Positions 45,140 to 55,939 are shown, counted from the stretch's first letter. The stretch: 64,000 nucleotides of DNA from Halicephalobus mephisto (GCA_009193035.1 SWDT01000017.1:186001-250000); one strand, 5' to 3'. Notes: generated by a model not told the origin, from the sequence alone. Made by a program: numbers and translations.

Positions 45140-46700
45140 TTCAGATTTTTTACTTTTATCGATACTAGTGAGTTTTAAAAAGTAATCGTGGCAGGAGAGA
45201 AATCGACTTTTAGAACGAAAGTTTCCGATTAATGTGATGTTTATGTTTTTTGAATCATAGATAGAAATGGCCCTAGAAAGAAATTTATAAAGTAGAATTA
45301 AGTCTCGGAACGAAAGTTTTCGATTACTGTAACTTTTATATTTTTAAGTTTTAGATAGAAATGGTCCTAGAAAGAAATTTAAAAAGTAAAATCGACTCCT
45401 GGAACGAAAGTTTCCGATTACTGTAATTTTTATATTTTCTGAATCTTAGGTAGAAATGGTCCCGAAAAGAAATTTAAGCAAGTTGACTTTTGTCGCGGAA
45501 TTTTCAAATTATTAAGATTTTTCACTTTTATTAATATTAGTGGAATTTAAATCAAATTTTAATCCAGAGATAAGTGGAATTAATTGTTTTTGCGGAAATT
45601 TCTGATTACTGTAATTAATTTTTTAATTTTATCAATATAGGGTTAATTTAGGATAAAAATAAAATTTGGAAGATTAACTTTCATCACGAAAATCCCTGAA
45701 AACTGAAAAGTTCTATTTTCTGTTAATCCGGGCGGAATTCGGCCTAAAAAAGATTTAAGAAAATAGATAAATTAATTTTCGCTTCGAAAGTTCCTAATGA
45801 CCGTGAAATTCCTATCAAAGCAAAAACGGTCCCAAAAAGAAACTTTAAAAAAGTAAAAAATTAATTTCTATCATGAAATTTTTTTATTAATAAAAATAAA
45901 AATAATTTTGAAGAGAAATTTTTTTTATTAATAAAAGTAAAAATAATCCTAGAGGGAAATTTTAGAAAATAAACTCTTACCACGAAATTTATTTTTTTTA
46001 ATGTAAATGAAAATAATAGAAATTTTTAAATTTATTTTTATTATAAAAATTCTTAATTTTTTTGAAAAAATTTTAATTTAAATGGTCCTAAAGAGAAATT
46101 TTAAAAAGTAAACTTCTGCCGCGAAATTTCTTTTTTTTTTAATGTAAATAAAAATAATAGAAATTTTTAAATTTATTTTTATCGCGAAAATTCTTAATTT
46201 TTAAAATTTAAATGGTCCTGAAGAGAAATTTTAAAAAGTAAACTTTTACCACGAAATTTATTTTTTTTAATGTAAATAAAAATAATAGAAATTTTTTAAT
46301 TAATTTTTATTACGAAAATTCTTAATTTTTTTGAAAAAATTTTAATTTAAATGGTCCTGAAGAGAAATTTTAAAAAGTAAACTCCTGCCGCGAAATTTTT
46401 TTTTATTAATATACGTGAAAATAATCTTAGGAATTTTTAAATTAATTTTTTTTACGAAAATTCTTAATTTTTAAAATTTAAATGGTCCTGAAGAGAAATT
46501 TTAAAAAATAAACTCCTGCCGCGAAAAACCCTTGATAACCATAACGAGGTCAATCTTCTGTCAACATGAGCAGAATCTAGTGCGGAAGTCAACCTTGAAG
46601 AAAAACGAGGTTAACTCCTGCCGCGAAAGTTCCTAATTTTCGCGATAAGATCTTCCTTGTTCTAATTTGGGTAAAATTTTCCTCAAAAAGTGATTTGGAA
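45140..46700. repeat. Arrays of GGTCCTGAAGAGAAATTTTA units
   Basis: 45170-45480 has three units of about 115 bp with GGAACGAAAGTTTCCGATTA and ATAGAAATGGTCCTAGAAAG. 45830-46530 has about five units of 120-130 bp with AAATGGTCCTGAAGAGAAAT and AAACTCCTGCCGCGAAA. No gene seen. Confidence 0.8.
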
Positions 46701-46789
46701 GAAGATTTTAACTTCCGTAAAGAAATTTTAAAATAAAATTTTATTTTTTTTTAAATTTATTTTTTTATTTTTAAATAAAAATTTCTTAA

Positions 46790-47115
46790 AAAAACTTACT
46801 TATCTCCCATCACGAAAATATTAGATTACTGTAAGAGGATTTTTTAAGTGAAAAATTTCACACAAAAATTAATTTAAAATTTTTTTTTCTCACCACGAAA
46901 ATTCTTGATTACCGTAAAATTTCACTTTTTTCTGACCATAAAAGTTTCTGATTACTGTAAAATTTTCTGTTTTTTAAATAGTCGTAAAATTTCACTTTTT
47001 TCTGACCACGAAAATTTCTGATTACTGTAATAAAATTTCACACAAAAATTAATTCAAAAATTTTTTTCTCATCACGAAAATTCCTGATTACCGTAGAATT
47101 TTCTGTTTTTTAGGT
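46790..47115. repeat. Repeats of CACGAAAATTCCTGATTACC
   Basis: Five to six units with TTTCTCACCACGAAAATTCC and GATTACTGTAAAATTTC. Confidence 0.7.
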
Positions 47116-47139
47116 AGAAGTAGAACTGCGCAAAAATGA

Positions 47140-47505
47140 ATCAATCATCAGGTGAATTTAGGCGAGTTTTGTGATTAAAATTGTTTTTCTTATTTTCTAC
47201 TTTTTTCAGAAACTTGTTTCGCTTACTGTAAGGTAACTCTACTGCGGAAAATTACCCTGTTGATTTAGTTTTAGAAAACTGTAGGGCATGTCCAAGTCTG
47301 CCTCTTCGCGGTGGAGGGGAGGCAATGGGTGACCACTTCTTAGGGAGCGCGAACCTAGCTAATGCTGTAGGTCGTTTTAGGAAGCCCCCCTAGCCCCTAA
47401 GATGTATCATAAGCGACGAACAGGACAAAAAATAAGAGTCTCAGTCCCCTGCAGCCTAAGATGTCCAAGTCTGCAACACCAGATGTAGAGTCGGGGGAAA
47501 TTTCG
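47140..47505. other. G+C-rich island, function unknown
   Basis: Unlike its surroundings, 47275-47500 is rich in G and C. The word ATGTCCAAGTCTGC occurs at 47287 and again at about 47460, with different flanks. Short exon-like pieces precede it (GTTTTTTAG|GTAGAAG..., TTTTTTCAG|AAACTTG...). I cannot assign a gene or a known RNA fold. Confidence 0.35.
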
Positions 47506-47509
47506 AAAT

Positions 47510-48190
47510 TTATTTTTCGAATTCTGACTTGACTGAAAATATACAAATCAGAATTTTAAAAATTTTCTACTTCCAATTTTTTAATTTTTAAACAATTTTC
47601 TATTTCCAATTTTCTTATTTTTAAACAATTTTCTATTTTTTAATTTTTAAAAAACTTTCTATTTTTTAATTTTTTCAAAATTTTCAGTTTTTTTATTTTA
47701 AAAAAATTTTCTATTTTTAATTTTTTAATTTTTAAACAATTTTCTATTTTTTAATTTCAAAATTTCCTATTTTTAAAATTTTTAATATTTTATTGTAAAT
47801 TTTTCTTAAATTAAAAAACATTTTTTGCTATTCAACATTCTTCAATTGAAAATGCTTAAAAATCCATATAAAGAATTTAACAATTTTTAAAAATTCTAAA
47901 AATTTAACAATTTTTAAAAATTCAAAAAAATTAATAAAATTTTTCAAAAAATTCTTAAATTTTGAAAAATATTTGAAAATTTAATAAATTAAAAAGTATT
48001 GAAAGATATTTGAAAATTTAATAATTTTAAAAAGTTTTAAAAAATTCTAAAAATTTAATAATTTTAAAAGTTTTAAAAAATTCTAAAAATTCTAAAAATT
48101 TAATAATTTTTAAAAATTCTAAAAATTTGATAATTTTAAAAATCGGATTTAATATATGATTGGTTTTTGAACGAAAAATAAAAATTTATT
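47510..48190. other. A/T-rich spacer
   Basis: Short repeats such as TTTTAAACAATTTTCTATTT and TTTAAAAATTCTAAAAATTT. No gene seen. Confidence 0.5.
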
Positions 48191-48243
48191 TATTTTTGTC
48201 TTTTTAGATTCCATCACAGTTTTTGCATCGTGATTTTTCATGA

Positions 48244-48429
48244 TTCTCAAATTTTGCACGATTCTACAGAGAAACCTACGCCTGCGGCGTTCTCCGGATA
48301 ATCAATCACGAACAAATCCTCAAATTTGCAGAAACCGCTTTTCAAGTGCATCCGTTTTTTGAACTTGCCACTGGCAAAGTTGCAGTTTCGTTTTTTAAAA
48401 TTTATATATTTCTAAAAATACAATTTTAA
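48244..48429 (+). CDS. Possible exon, unrecognised
   Basis: 61-codon open stretch without ATG. A CTACAG acceptor-like site at 48269 is followed by ETYACGVLRIINHEQILKFA and ETAFQVHPFFELATGK, convincingly protein-like. It then decays into A/T filler after a possible weak donor (AAA|GTTGCA). No partner exon was identified. Confidence 0.3.
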   Translation, partial: FSNFARFYRETYACGVLRIINHEQILKFAETAFQVHPFFELATGKVAVSFFKIYIFLKIQF

Positions 48430-48469
48430 AACCTCCGCTTTTTTTATTTTAAAATATAAAAAAATTCAA

Positions 48470-48850
48470 AATTCGCATCGAGACTATTTTTTTTTAAATA
48501 TTAATTTTTTTCATGATTTTTGAAAATTTCGCGTTGGGACCATTTTTTTAAAATATTTTTTTTTTTCATGATTTTTGGGAATTTCGCGTTGGGATAATTT
48601 TTTAAAAATATTTTTTTTTATCAATTTTTAGAAATTTCGTGTTGGGACCATTTTTTAAAAATATTTTTTTTTATCAATTTTTGAAAATTTCGTGTTGGGA
48701 CCATTTTTTAAAATTATGATTTTTGGAAATTTCGTGTCGGGACCATTTTTTTAAAATATTTTTTTTATCAGTTTTTGAAAATTTCGTGTTGGGATAATTT
48801 TTTAAATTATGATTTTTGAAGATTTCGTGTTGGGGTCATTTTTTTTAAAT
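48470..48850. repeat. About 50-bp GTGTTGGGACC repeat
   Basis: Eight copies with GAAAATTTCGTGTTGGGACC and ATTTTTTAAAAATATTTTTT: the window-wide family in its GTTGGGACC form. Confidence 0.85.
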
Positions 48851-48869
48851 ATGTTTTCTAATCCGATCA

Positions 48870-49090
48870 TAATACGACTAGACTTGATCGTTTACGTATC
48901 TTCCGAACTTTTATAGGATGAACAATTGGAATTTGGGATTTGAATTATCCCGAGATCCCTAAAGGCCACAGATCGTCTCTAATGTGTTGCGAAAAAGTAG
49001 GCTCTGAGCCTCGGCCAGAGGCAATTAGTGATTGATGGTAGTCTCAATGATGCTAGTGTATTGTCCTTTATTTCCTCAGGCACTCTGATT
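48870..49090. other. Unique island of unknown function
   Basis: A patch of normal composition with a small inverted repeat GCCTCGGCCAGAGGC. No coding frame of note. From 49100 to 49560 there is only T-rich filler (AAACTTACCTAAATTTTT repeats). Confidence 0.35.
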
Positions 49091-49588
49091 ATTTTTAGTG
49101 GTTTCTTTTTTAAACTTTTCTTAATTTTTTTTTATTTTTTCAAACTTTCTAAACTTACCTAAATTTTTTAAAAATTTTTAAAATTTTCTTAATTTTTTTT
49201 TTACTTTTTTAAGCTTTCTAAACTTACCTAAATTTTTTTTTAATTTTCTAAACCTACCTAAATTTTTTTTTAATCTTCTTAATTTTTTTACTTTTTTAAA
49301 TTTTCTAAACTTACCTAAATTTTTCTACTTTTTTAAATTTTTTTTAACTTTTAAATTTACCTATTTTTTATTTTTTTATTTTCTAACTTTTAAAATTCTT
49401 TTAATTTTTTAAAAATTCTCCGATTTTTATTAGATTCTTTTTTTTTTATTTTTTCGATTTTTGAAAATTTTCTTAATTTTTATATTTTTTTATATTTTTG
49501 AAAATTTTCTTAATTTTTTAATTTTTATATTTTTTTATATTTTTGAAAATTTTCTTAATTTTTTAATTTTTTCGTGGGTGTGTCTGAC

Positions 49589-49720
49589 CTGAATGTTTCG
49601 AAACTGAATTTTGTCAATGTTGTCGAACATAGAGGCCTCATGAAAACTCGTCCCGTTGATCAGATGATTCGGGGGGATAATTGAGTTTTCGGACTGCCAC
49701 GTGAAAAAATTCAAATCCAT
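49589..49720 (-). CDS. Possible minus-strand exon
   Basis: From ATG 49720 the frame reads MDLNFFTWQSENSIIPPNHL and INGTSFHEASMFDNIDKIQF, then RNIQ, ending at a good CAG|GTCAGA donor (exon end about 49589). It contains an NGT glycosylation sequon. A different frame (49877-49638) is also open. No downstream exon found; unrecognised. Confidence 0.3.
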
Positions 49721-49839
49721 TTTCGTTCAATTTTACCCATTTCGTGATTTTGGGATTTTTAAATTTACTAAACATATCTTCCTGGATGCATTCGTTATTT
49801 TTCAAATCTGAGGATTTCTGTGAAGATAAATCTATACTT

Positions 49840-50270
49840 TTTGGTCCCGACTGGAAAGTTTCAAATTTTCGTTCCAAGACATTTTTGAATAATTTTTTAA
49901 ATAAAAACCCTTACTCTTATAATACTGTAATTTAGAACCTTCTAAAATAACAAAAACCTTGAATTTTCTACTTTTTGGTCCCGACTGGAAAGTTTCAAAT
50001 TTTCGTTCCAAGACATTTTTGAATAATTTTTATTATAAAAATCTTTACTCTTATAATACCGTAATTTAGAACCTTCTAGAATAACAGAAACCTTAAATTT
50101 TATCATTTCCGGTCAAGACCGGAAAATTTTAAACTTTCGTGTCGAGACATTTTTCCACAATTTTAAAGAATATTTTTATTTTTAAACATAATTGAAATCC
50201 TAGGAAATATAAAATTGTCTATTTTTGGTCCTGATTGGAAAGTTAAAATTCATATCGGAATGATTTTCAA
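49840..50270. repeat. About 127-bp GGTCCCGACTGGAAAG repeat
   Basis: Three to four copies with TTTTTGGTCCCGACTGGAAA, GTTTCAAATTTTCGTTCCAA and CTCTTATAATACTGTAATTT. Confidence 0.8.
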
Positions 50271-50655
50271 AATTTCATAAAAATGTCTGACATCATCATA
50301 CTACAAAAACAATATGTAATATTCTGGAATTTTTGAAATCGTTCCTGACTAGTGAGCTATGCTTTGATCCTTTTTCCATAGTTGTTTTATGCACAGTCGG
50401 AATGTCAAGAGATTCTTCAACTGGATTTAGACGGAAAAGATTAGAACAATTCTCTGCGTGATTGCATTCCAGGTCGCGAATAAAAGTTTCTCTGAAAGAC
50501 TGGCCTTATAGGAATGTCGTGTTTTCCACATGTAGTACACGAGCACTTGCCACATTTTCTTCTCCACTGTACGGTTTACCGCGTTCGGACAAGGTCCACC
50601 CCAGATATGTCAATGTGACGTGTTCTTGCGACCAGTTTTGCCGTAGGGAATTGAG

Positions 50656-50734
50656 TTAGAGCCTCAATCGGGAATTGAACCGAGGCTGCGTGGGTGGCAG
50701 TCATGAATGCCAATCACTACGCCACGAAGAAATT
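50656..50734 (-). ncRNA. tRNA-like sequence 1 (possible tRNA-derived SINE)
   Basis: Read on the minus strand: an A-box-like GGCGTAGTGATTGG, a variable middle, then a B-box GGTTCAATTCC about 35 bp later. There is no clear acceptor-stem pairing, so it is not a functional tRNA. It resembles tRNA-like sequence 2 along its length. Confidence 0.45.
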
Positions 50735-50772
50735 TTGTATTCCTGAAAATTCTATTTATATTAGGATAATGA

Positions 50773-50847
50773 TTTTCCCAAGAGATCGAACTGAGGACGG
50801 ACGAGTGGCGATCACAAGTACTAACAACTGCACTACGGAAGAATTTC
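50773..50847 (-). ncRNA. tRNA-like sequence 2
   Basis: Minus strand: CCGTAGTGCAGTTGTTAGTA, then CTTGTGATCGCCACTCG and B-box AGTTCGATCTC. The spacing fits a tRNA, but the arms pair poorly. It aligns with copy 1 through the middle (TGATCGCCACTCG versus TGACTGCCACCCACG). Confidence 0.45.
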
Positions 50848-50892
50848 GTTTTTTCTAAAAATAGCATAAAACCCAAATCGTATTAGAATACA

Positions 50893-50969
50893 GTTCCCCG
50901 GTCAGGAATCGAACCTGGATCGAACGACTGACAGTCAGGAAAACCAACCACTGCTCTATCAGGAAGAAC
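50893..50969 (-). tRNA. tRNA-like sequence 3 (best folding; pseudogene or SINE)
   Basis: A 77-nt minus-strand segment whose ends GTTCTTC and GGGGAAC pair over 7 bp (two G-U). It has a perfect B-box GGTTCGATTCC and an A-box-like GATAGAGCAGTGGTTGG. The middle CTGACTGTCAG is nearly palindromic and does not give a clean anticodon loop. Two extra nucleotides separate the T-arm from the acceptor stem. It looks like a degenerate tRNA or SINE head rather than a working tRNA. Confidence 0.4.
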
Positions 50970-51166
50970 CCAAAGACCTCTTAAATTTTTCTTTTAAAAC
51001 CACATTAATTTGCTTTCGGTGGATTTCTTTGATGTTAATTCTTATTTTTTATATGTAACAAACAACCTAAAATTGACAAATTCTTCCATATCTTAGAAAT
51101 TTATATTTATTTAAGAAATATTAATTTCGAAATAGTTTTTATTTAAAATTAAAATTACAACGTAGG

Positions 51167-51370
51167 CTACTTTTGTTTCGAAACGAATTTTTTGGAAACA
51201 AATTTCGTAACAACGCCCTTTTTGATTTTTATAATAGTGATATTTGAATCTCGCGCAGCGGGCCACCTGTCGTAACGTGCATGGTACCCCCTGACGCCAA
51301 TCTCCAACGGCCTTGATTGCATTGTTCTGAAGTTCTCTGCAGGTTTTCCTCGACAGGAAAGTCGGTCCAT
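51167..51370 (-). other. Unique G+C-richer island with a 67-codon frame
   Basis: Minus-strand frame MDRLSCRGKPAENFRTMQSR, then PLEIGVRGYHARYDRWPAAR. The composition stands out from the A/T flanks. No family recognised; it may be part of a dispersed element. Coding unproven. Confidence 0.25.
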
Positions 51371-51539
51371 TGTCTATGTAAAAATTCGCGCGTTTTTTTG
51401 GAGTACATTCGTATTTTTCACTTTGATGATCTCGTGAATAATTTATTTTGAAAGTTTTCTGTTTTAGTAAACGTGAACTCAGTGTTTCAACGTTTCGATA
51501 AAAATTGTTTGAATATATTTGTGGTAGAAAAATTAATAT

Positions 51540-51985
51540 TTTAAATAAAAAAATTAATTTTTTGAATATAATTGTGATGAAAAAAAATCGATTTTTTATA
51601 GAAAAAGTTGATTTTTTTCTTTTTTTTTAAATATTTTTCATTTTTTTCAATGGAATTTATTTTTTTATTTTAAAAAAAATTGATTTTTTATAGAAAAGGT
51701 CGATTTTTTTCATTTTTTACAATAGAATTTATTTTTTTATTTTAAATAAAATTGATTTTTTATAGAAAAAGTTGATTTTTTTCATTTTTTTCAATAGAAT
51801 TTATTTTTTATTTTAAATAAAATCGATTTTTTTTAAGAAAAAGGTTGATTTTTTTCTTTTTTTTTAAATATTTTTCATTTTTTACAATAGAATTTATTTT
51901 TTATCTTAAATAAAATCGATTTTTTTTTAAGGAAAAAGTTGATTTTTAAAATATTTTTGATTTTTTCTACAGTAGGATTTAATCC
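51540..51985. repeat. GATTTTTTATAGAAAAAG repeat
   Basis: Five to six units of 60-90 bp with ATTGATTTTTTATAGAAAAA and CAATAGAATTTATTTTTT. Confidence 0.75.
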
Positions 51986-52031
51986 GAGATGATTTGCCCC
52001 TCTTATTTGGTTAATCTCACTCCGGCTGGAG

Positions 52032-52115
52032 ATGATTGGGATCGATAACTTGAGTGACGCCGATTTGAAGGAAATGTTGATTCTTGTGACTGGACAAGAG
52101 CTCTCAAAAATTTAA
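52032..52115 (+). CDS. Possible short terminal exon
   Basis: 27 codons, MIGIDNLSDADLKEMLILVT then GQELSKI and TAA, in a pocket of normal composition (51990-52140). The acidic-helical SDADLKEML looks protein-like, but no further exon or family can be named. Confidence 0.2.
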   Translation: MIGIDNLSDADLKEMLILVTGQELSKI

Positions 52116-52389
52116 TCTTGTTTCATCGACTTTAGTTTTGTCTAATTTTAGTTTTATTTTTCACAAAATTTAATTTTTAATCATTCTATTTTGTGTCAAA
52201 AAGTACAGCATCGGACGAACAATGGACGAAAAACAATTTTTTTTTGTTTTTTTGATTCAGGTTTGGTAATGCTTGATTCGAAAAAGTGATGTTTCACAAA
52301 AGATATGTTTGGCTACTGTTGTGACTTCCAAGGTTGGTACTCGACACTATAGGAAGACAAAAACCACAAAAAATGTAACTTTTAATCTC

Positions 52390-52600
52390 CAAAAAATAAA
52401 AATAGTGACGAAAGTTTAAAAACAGTCACTATTTTTAAATTTTTATCATTATCTTTTAATTTTCGTCACTATCTTTTATTTTTCGTCACTATTTTTTTAT
52501 TTTTCGTCACTATTTTTAAATTTTCATCATTATCTTTTAATTTTCGTCACTATTTTTAAACTTTCGTTACTATTTTTTTATTTTTCGTCACAGATGCCAA
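52390..52600. repeat. TTTTCGTCACTATTTTT short tandem repeat
   Basis: About eight 22-25 bp units such as CTTTTAATTTTCGTCACTAT. Confidence 0.85.
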
Positions 52601-52859
52601 ATATTCTTAAAAATAAAACTATTGTCATATTTCGCAATTGTTACCGGACCAAAAGTTTCTTTTTCGTGTGTAGAAGATTCTAGAATCTTGCAAAATCTAA
52701 TAAAAACTTGAGATCAACATCTGAAATCCAAGTTCTAAACATTTCCAAAGATTCGTGTCAAGACAATTTCGCAAAAAATTCTTTATTTTTATAATCCTAA
52801 AATTTTAACTAAGAAGGTTTTATGAAAATGTTTGTTTTTATTTTTTACAATAACATAAT

Positions 52860-53110
52860 TTGTTGATATTTATTAAAAATGGATATTTTTTCATCCTTTG
52901 ATTTTTGGTATTTTTATTAAAAATGGATATTTTTTCATCCTTTGATTTTTGATATTTATTAAAAATGGATATTTTTGCATCTGTCGATTTTTGATATTTT
53001 TATTAAAAGTAGATATTGTTGCCTCCTTTGATTTTTGATATTTTTGCCTCCCTCGGTTTTGATATTTTTATTAAAAGTAGATATTGTTGCCTCCCTCGGT
53101 TTTTGATATT
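52860..53110. repeat. About 45-bp TTGATATTTTTATTAAAA repeat
   Basis: Six units with TTAAAAATGGATATTTTTTC and ATCCTTTGATTTTTG, drifting to TTGCCTCCCTCGG in the later units. Confidence 0.8.
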
Positions 53111-53114
53111 TTTT

Positions 53115-53325
53115 TTGCGCGCGCGTTTGGCTTCCTGTTCGGGACGTTCAAAGAACTGTCGCAGCTGACCGAACGAGTGACCAGGACTATACTGGCTCGA
53201 TGCCAAAAGACGATGTGTTTACCGCGTCCATAACGAATGTGCGAGGTCAGCCAGCTGCTCTGGCCTAATTGACCAGGCTATAGCACATCCAAATCCCCAT
53301 GCATTCATGAGATTTCTGCGGCGAT
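53115..53325 (-). pseudogene. Interrupted coding remnant, unrecognised
   Basis: On the minus strand a single frame reads DYRRRNLMNAWGFGCAIAWS, then IRPEQLADLAHSLWTR, one TAA, then THRLLASSQYSPGHSFGQLR and QFFERPEQEAKRARKKN. Both halves look like one well-composed protein split by a single stop. No splice pair removes the stop cleanly while keeping the frame. The family is not recognised. It stands out sharply from the A/T flanks. Confidence 0.4.
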
Positions 53326-53339
53326 AGTCCTCTTGCACT

Positions 53340-54600
53340 CATATATTTCTAGTTATTTTCATAATTTATAAAATAAAATTATGATTTCGTAGAATTTTAA
53401 AAATTGAAATTTTCGCGGAAAATTTTTGAATTTTAAAAATTGAAGTTTTTGCGGAAAATTTTTGAATTTTATATAATTTTTAAATTTTTTAATTTAATAA
53501 TATATGAAAATTGAAATTTTTTTATTTTATATAATTTTTAATTTTTTTTTTAAATTTAATGATATGTGAAAATTGAAATTTTTTTATTTTATATAATTTT
53601 TAATTTTTTTTAAATTTAATAATATGTGAAAATTGAAGTTTTTTTATTTTATATAATTTTTCAAGATTTGATAAATTTTAAAAATTAAAATTTTTTTATT
53701 TTATGTAAATTTTTAAATTTTTTGGAAGTTTCAGAATTTTAGATTTTTCGGAAATAGAAAATTTTTAAAAATTTTCAGAATTTTCTAGACATTTTTGAAT
53801 ATTTTAAAAATTTTCTAAAAATTTTCAGAATCTTTTTAGATATTTTTGAAATTTTTTAAAAAACTTCTAATTTTCGAATTTTTTGGAAATTTTAAAATTT
53901 TTGGAAATAAAAAAATTTATTTCGGAATTATCTGGATTTTTATATTTTAAAAGTTGCAAAAAACCAGAAAAATCTGGCGAGAACAACGCCCATTTTAATG
54001 TTTATAATAGTATAAGTTTTCGTGCGGATATTGGATTTCCGATTTTTGTTTGGGAAATACAATATAGGCTTGACAGTTCCATATGGTGTCTTGTTCGGTC
54101 AAGTACTGTCTTACAAGTTTTAAAATAGTTCCCAATTCCGTTTTTTATGACGTCAGAAAAATTTAAAAATAATTTTTAAAATTTTATTTTTTAAAATAAT
54201 TTTAAAATTTATTTTTTTTAAAGTAATTTTTAGGATTTTATTTTTTTTTAAATATTTTAAAAAATAATTTTCCAATTTTTTATTTTTTAAAAGTTATTTT
54301 TAAAATTTATCTTTTTAATTACCTTTGAAATTTAATTTTAAAAATTATTTTTGGAATTTTATTTTTTTTAAAATGACTAAACCCGGATATCTTTGATTTT
54401 TTAACGTTTACTAAGTTGATGAGTAATGGATGAAGGTAATCCTCTAAGTTTTATTACGAAATCAGCGGGGGATTTGCTGTGAATGGGACTAGTTTTTTCC
54501 GGATTTTTAGTGGGTTGTCAGTCGATCAGTGATCGGTCGGGAAGCCACGTGGGATTCCGTAAATAATGGGCGGCTTGTTTTTGATAACAAAGAACAAACT
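53340..54600. other. A/T-rich spacer with minor unique patches
   Basis: 53500-53700 has three units with ATATAATTTTTAATTTTTTT. 53980-54130 and 54400-54600 are more complex but show no credible gene. The palindrome-like GTCGATCAGTGATCGGTCG lies near 54520. Confidence 0.4.
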
Positions 54601-54639
54601 CTGTTTATTAAAGGATCACAAACCGGGCTTATTGTAAAA

Positions 54640-55080
54640 AATATTTTTCGTTTTAGGACCTTTGGAAATATTTTTCTTTCTAAGACCTTTGAGATATTTT
54701 TCGCTTCAGGACCTTTGAAAATATTTTTCTTTTTAAGATCATTAGAGTATTTTTCGCTTCAAGACCTTTAAAAATATTTTTCGTTGTAGGACCTTTGAAA
54801 ATATTTTTTGTCTTAAAACCATCGAGATATTTTTCGCTTCAGGACCTTAGAAAATCTTTTTCTTTCTAAGACCTTTGAGATATTTTTCGCTTCAGGACCT
54901 TTGAAAATATTTTTCTTTTTAAGATCATTAGAGTATTTTTCGCTTCAAGACCTTTGAAAATATTTTTCGTTGTAGGACCTTTGAAAATATTTTTTGTCTT
55001 AAAACCATCGAAATATTTTTCGCTTCAGGACCTTTGAAAATCTTTTTCTTTTTAAGACCTTTGAAAATATTTTTAAAAAT
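54640..55080. repeat. 31-bp monomers in a 186-bp higher-order repeat
   Basis: About fourteen 30-32 bp monomers of the form CAGGACCTTTGAAAATATTT then TTCTTTTTA. The monomer variants recur in the same order: CTTTCTAAGACC is at 54676 and 54862, 186 bp (six monomers) apart. The whole intervening series (TCTTTTTAAGATCATTAGAG, CGTTGTAGGACC, GTCTTAAAACCATCG) repeats with few changes. Confidence 0.85.
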
Positions 55081-55313
55081 AGAAAATTAATAAAAATTGG
55101 TCCTACCACGAATATTATTTAATTTTTTATTTTGAATTTAATTAATAATTTTTTTATTAAATGTCACTTAATTTCATAAGCAAAAAATTTATTTAATAAT
55201 TTTCGTGTTAAGACCGTCATTTTGAATTTTTGAAAATATCTCGAAACGAAAATTGGTCCCACCACGAATATTTAATTTTTTTCACTACGTGATTAATTCT
55301 GGATTTAATTTGT

Positions 55314-55375
55314 ACTTGATTTTTCGAGATTGTACATAATAATTTTTATTATGATGAATCTCGAAAAAATCAAGT
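55314..55375. other. Strong 62-nt hairpin
   Basis: ACTTGATTTTTCGAGATT... is followed by ...AATCTCGAAAAAATCAAGT, and inside them CATAATAA / TTATTATG. The arms pair over about 27 of 30 positions with one bulge, one 3-nt internal mismatch and a T-rich loop. The size fits a small-RNA precursor or a cruciform-forming palindrome. Confidence 0.6.
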
Positions 55376-55429
55376 GAAGGAATTTTCTCAAGTGCTGCTT
55401 TAAGATCAAAGCATTTTTATTTTTAAATT

Positions 55430-55800
55430 TTTCTAAAAACCCGTATGTTTTTCAAATTTCAAAGAAAATTTGTTTTTTTTTTAAATTTAAAATTCTCTAA
55501 AAAAATCCATGTTTTTAAATTTCAAATTTAAAAAAAAATCCATGTTTTTAAATTTCAAATTTTAAAAAAAATTCATGTTTTTTAATTTTAATTTTTTAAA
55601 AAAATCCGTTTTTTAATTTTAATTTTTTTTTAAATCCATGTTTTTTAATTTTTATTTAAAATCCATGTTTAATTTTTTTTAAAACCTATTTTTTTAATTT
55701 TTTCTAAAACCTATGTTTTTTAATTTTTAAAAAAAAATCCATGTTTTTTTATTTTTTCTAAAACCTATGTTTTTTAATTTTAAATTTTTTAAAAAAAATC
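55430..55800. repeat. AAAATCCATGTTTTTTAATT repeat
   Basis: Ten or so 30-40 bp units with AAAAAAATCCATGTTTTTAA. Confidence 0.8.
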
Positions 55801-55801
55801 C

Positions 55802-55927
55802 ATGTCTGACTTTTTGTTGTCGCATGTTTTTCCGAACTTCTTCGTTAGGTTCGACCACGTGCGGTGTCAGGACACGAGCAGCACCTCGGATAACGACCCG
55901 ATTTTCCCGCGAAAAATGGTCAGCTGA
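55802..55927 (+). CDS. Possible 41-residue ORF
   Basis: ATG to TGA in an island of ordinary composition. It reads MSDFLLSHVFPNFFVRFDHV, then RCQDTSSTSDNDPIFPRKMV. It begins inside the last unit of the preceding repeat, so the Met may be fortuitous. Unrecognised. Confidence 0.2.
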   Translation: MSDFLLSHVFPNFFVRFDHVRCQDTSSTSDNDPIFPRKMVS

Positions 55928-55939
55928 TCAATAAAATAA

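Noticed and set aside
50893..50969. Functional tRNA-Asp
   Set aside because: A GTC triplet is present, but no five-pair anticodon stem forms, and two extra bases follow the T-arm.
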